The notes beneath the pieces were generated by a model. The model ran no database searches and was not told the DNA's origin. It saw only the letters and a list, made by a program, of their open reading frames with translations. Shown here piece after piece: positions 6,277-7,307 of a DNA stretch of 7,307 bases (its first letter is position 1; each line of letters starts with the position of its first letter). Origin of the DNA: Marinovum sp. (GTDB lineage: Bacteria; Pseudomonadota; Alphaproteobacteria; Rhodobacterales; Rhodobacteraceae); assembly GCA_002684375.1 (NCBI GenBank), contig NYVC01000125.1, positions 2,544 through 9,850 on the forward strand, given 5' to 3'. The position numbers were made by a program, and so were the translations under genes.

Positions 6277-6888
6277 TCAATGTGCAAAAATATCAGTTTC
6301 TGGCCAGCCTGCCAAATCAAGCTGCGCCCGCATCGGCAGAAACTCAAAACAGGACTGTGCCATTTCCATCCGTCCCTCGCGTTCAAGTCGCTTGTTTAGC
6401 GCCTCTCGCAAACGGTGCAGATACAGTACATCCGAGGCAGCATAATCGAGCTGTGCTGCGGTCAGTTGCGGACTGCCCCAATCGCTGGATTGCTGCTGTT
6501 TCGACACATCCACGTCTAGCAATTCCTGCAATAAGTTTTTCAGCCCATGACGGTCGGTATAGGTACGGATCAGTTTGCTCGCAATTTTGGTGCAATAGAC
6601 TGGGGCGGTCAGCGCACCAAAGGCGTTGTACATCGCAGCAATATCGAAGCGACCGAAATGAAACAATTTCAGCACCTCTGGATTGGTGAGTAACCGGCAC
6701 AGGTTGGGTGCTTTGGTCTGGCCCACCGCCACTTGCACCAGATGTGCATTCCCGTCACCCCCCGATAATTGCACCACACACAACCTGTCGCGGTGAGGGT
6801 TTAGGCCCATGGTTTCGCAATCAATTGCGACAACCGCACCAAGATCCAGACCGTCGGGCAAATCGCCCTGATATAAATGATTGGCCAC
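6277..6888 (-). CDS. rnd: Ribonuclease D, short single-domain form
   Basis: The 203-residue product is a DEDDy 3'-5' exoribonuclease, of the type that trims tRNA and other structured RNA 3' ends. Exo I is AIDCETMGL (21-29, with D23 and E25), exo II is FHFGRFDIAAMYNAF (76-90, D82), and exo III is LDYAASDVLYL (147-157, Y149 and D153), so all metal ligands and the tyrosine are present. HGLKNLLQELL (114-124) is also typical. E. coli RNase D has 375 residues with two C-terminal HRDC domains; here they are absent, as in other short RNase D proteins. GTG 6888 was chosen because AGGA lies 8 bases upstream and the protein then opens with ANHLYQGDLPDGL. An in-frame start at 6990 would add 34 residues, many of them basic and hydrophobic, without a comparable site. 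It leads the kdsD-lptCAB run. Confidence 0.93.
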   Translation of the reverse strand: MANHLYQGDLPDGLDLGAVVAIDCETMGLNPHRDRLCVVQLSGGDGNAHLVQVAVGQTKAPNLCRLLTNPEVLKLFHFGRFDIAAMYNAFGALTAPVYCTKIASKLIRTYTDRHGLKNLLQELLDVDVSKQQQSSDWGSPQLTAAQLDYAASDVLYLHRLREALNKRLEREGRMEMAQSCFEFLPMRAQLDLAGWPETDIFAH

Positions 6889-6896
6889 GCTAAATA

Positions 6897-6900
6897 TCCT
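6897..6900 (-). promoter_or_regulatory. Shine-Dalgarno supporting the GTG start of rnd
   Basis: AGGA on the minus strand lies 8 bases upstream of GTG 6888 and decides between this start and the upstream in-frame one. Confidence 0.5.
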
Positions 6901-7006
6901 GATTGCAATTGCTGATACCACTCTACTAAGGCGTCCCCATCGACTATGCAACGCCAACGATCGCAATAGCCTTACGGCCCTTAGGTCCAATTAACATCCC
7001 AGCCAT

Positions 7007-7028
7007 ATGTCATCCGGTCATCTGACAT
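7007..7028. repeat. Short inverted repeat upstream of rnd
   Basis: ATGTCA (7007-7012) and TGACAT (7023-7028) are perfect inverted arms with a 10-base spacer, and TCATC is repeated within (7011-7014 region and 7018-7022). The size suits a dimeric regulator's operator, about 120 bases upstream of rnd. Six-base arms occur by chance, so this is tentative. I see no convincing -35/-10 pair in the 243-base gap (6889-7131). Confidence 0.25.
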
Positions 7029-7131
7029 CCAATCACCCAACACTGGGCATCGTCACATCGGGCCAAGCGCGCTCTGATCAAGACGCCGGACAGGTGCAAA
7101 AATAACCTTTCGACAAGCGCCCTGACTGCGG

Positions 7132-7278
7132 TTACACTTTCGGCTCAAACATTCTGCTTGGCGCAAACATTTGACTGGCTCTGGACATAGCAAAACGCAG
7201 CTTAACCAAGCAAACAGGGACCGCGCCGAGGCACGCCAATGCCCCGGCAGCACTGGCAATCAATGCAATACGTAACAT
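7132..7278 (-). CDS. Small hydrophobic protein, possibly the C-terminal end of a longer gene
   Basis: From ATG 7278 to TAA at 7134-7132 the minus strand encodes 48 residues. The N-terminal half is hydrophobic, LRIALIASAAGALACLGAVP (residues 2-21), and is followed by a basic, Met/Phe-rich tail ending RMFEPKV. This looks like one membrane segment or a signal-like sequence with a short tail. The frame remains open upstream to the window edge (7307), adding at least LVCFGWVAA, so it may be the 3' end of a longer gene; no clear Shine-Dalgarno precedes ATG 7278. I do not recognise a family. It lies 243 bases upstream of rnd on the same strand. Codon use looks coding-like, and it reads more naturally than the overlapping Cys/Arg-rich frame at 7053-7259. 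Confidence 0.45.
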   Translation of the reverse strand: MLRIALIASAAGALACLGAVPVCLVKLRFAMSRASQMFAPSRMFEPKV

Positions 7279-7307
7279 CGCGGCAACCCAGCCGAAGCAA
7301 ACCAGGA

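Noticed and set aside
6261..6386. Longer kdsD frame starting at 6386
   Set aside because: It overlaps rnd by more than 100 bases and adds residues unlike KdsD; ATG 6260 fits the family length.
5319..6445. Several plus-strand frames opposite kdsD and rnd
   Set aside because: They are antisense to strongly conserved coding sequence and have Arg/His/Ser/Pro-rich shadow composition.
6889..6990. N-terminal extension of rnd to 6990
   Set aside because: There is a good site before GTG 6888, and the extra 34 residues do not resemble RNase D.
7053..7259. 68-residue minus-strand frame
   Set aside because: It has an ATT start, an odd Cys/Arg-rich composition, and overlaps a more plausible hydrophobic frame.

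Overview
The window looks like chromosomal DNA from an alphaproteobacterium, most likely of the Rhodobacterales/Roseobacter type. This is inferred from protein style and gene order (rnd, kdsD, lptC, lptA, lptB, then hpf and ptsN on one strand), from the short HRDC-less RNase D, from the long-form HPF, and from the NodH-like sulfotransferase. No database search was possible.

Left part (1-1990, + strand): the 3' end of an unrecognised gene is followed after 25 bases by a 476-residue protein made of two sulfotransferase-like halves. The two are probably co-transcribed. The first half keeps recognisable PAPS-binding motifs and the second is degenerate. These genes run towards ptsN, with a 95-base gap and no convincing terminator.

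Middle (2086-3172, - strand): hpf and ptsN form a two-gene unit for ribosome hibernation and nitrogen-PTS regulation. A 250-base non-coding region (3173-3422) separates them from lptB. It holds a candidate promoter, an inverted repeat around that promoter, a GC-rich hairpin and a weak terminator-like element. In many proteobacteria rpoN lies between lptB and hpf; here it is absent.

Right part (3423-6888, - strand): a tight operon-like run of rnd, kdsD, lptC, lptA and lptB, with gaps of 16 and 3 bases and overlaps of 17 and 4 bases. KdsD makes arabinose-5-phosphate for Kdo. LptC and LptA are, respectively, the inner-membrane and periplasmic parts of the LPS bridge, and LptB is the ATPase that drives LPS extraction. 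The phosphatase gene kdsC, next to kdsD in E. coli, is not here. RNase D heads the run. Upstream lies a 243-base non-coding stretch with a short inverted repeat, then a small hydrophobic ORF on the same strand whose frame stays open to the window edge.

The window is mostly conserved housekeeping DNA. I see no mobile element, CRISPR array, tRNA/rRNA or defence system. The most unusual parts are the tandem sulfotransferase with its unknown upstream partner and the structured lptB-hpf intergenic region.
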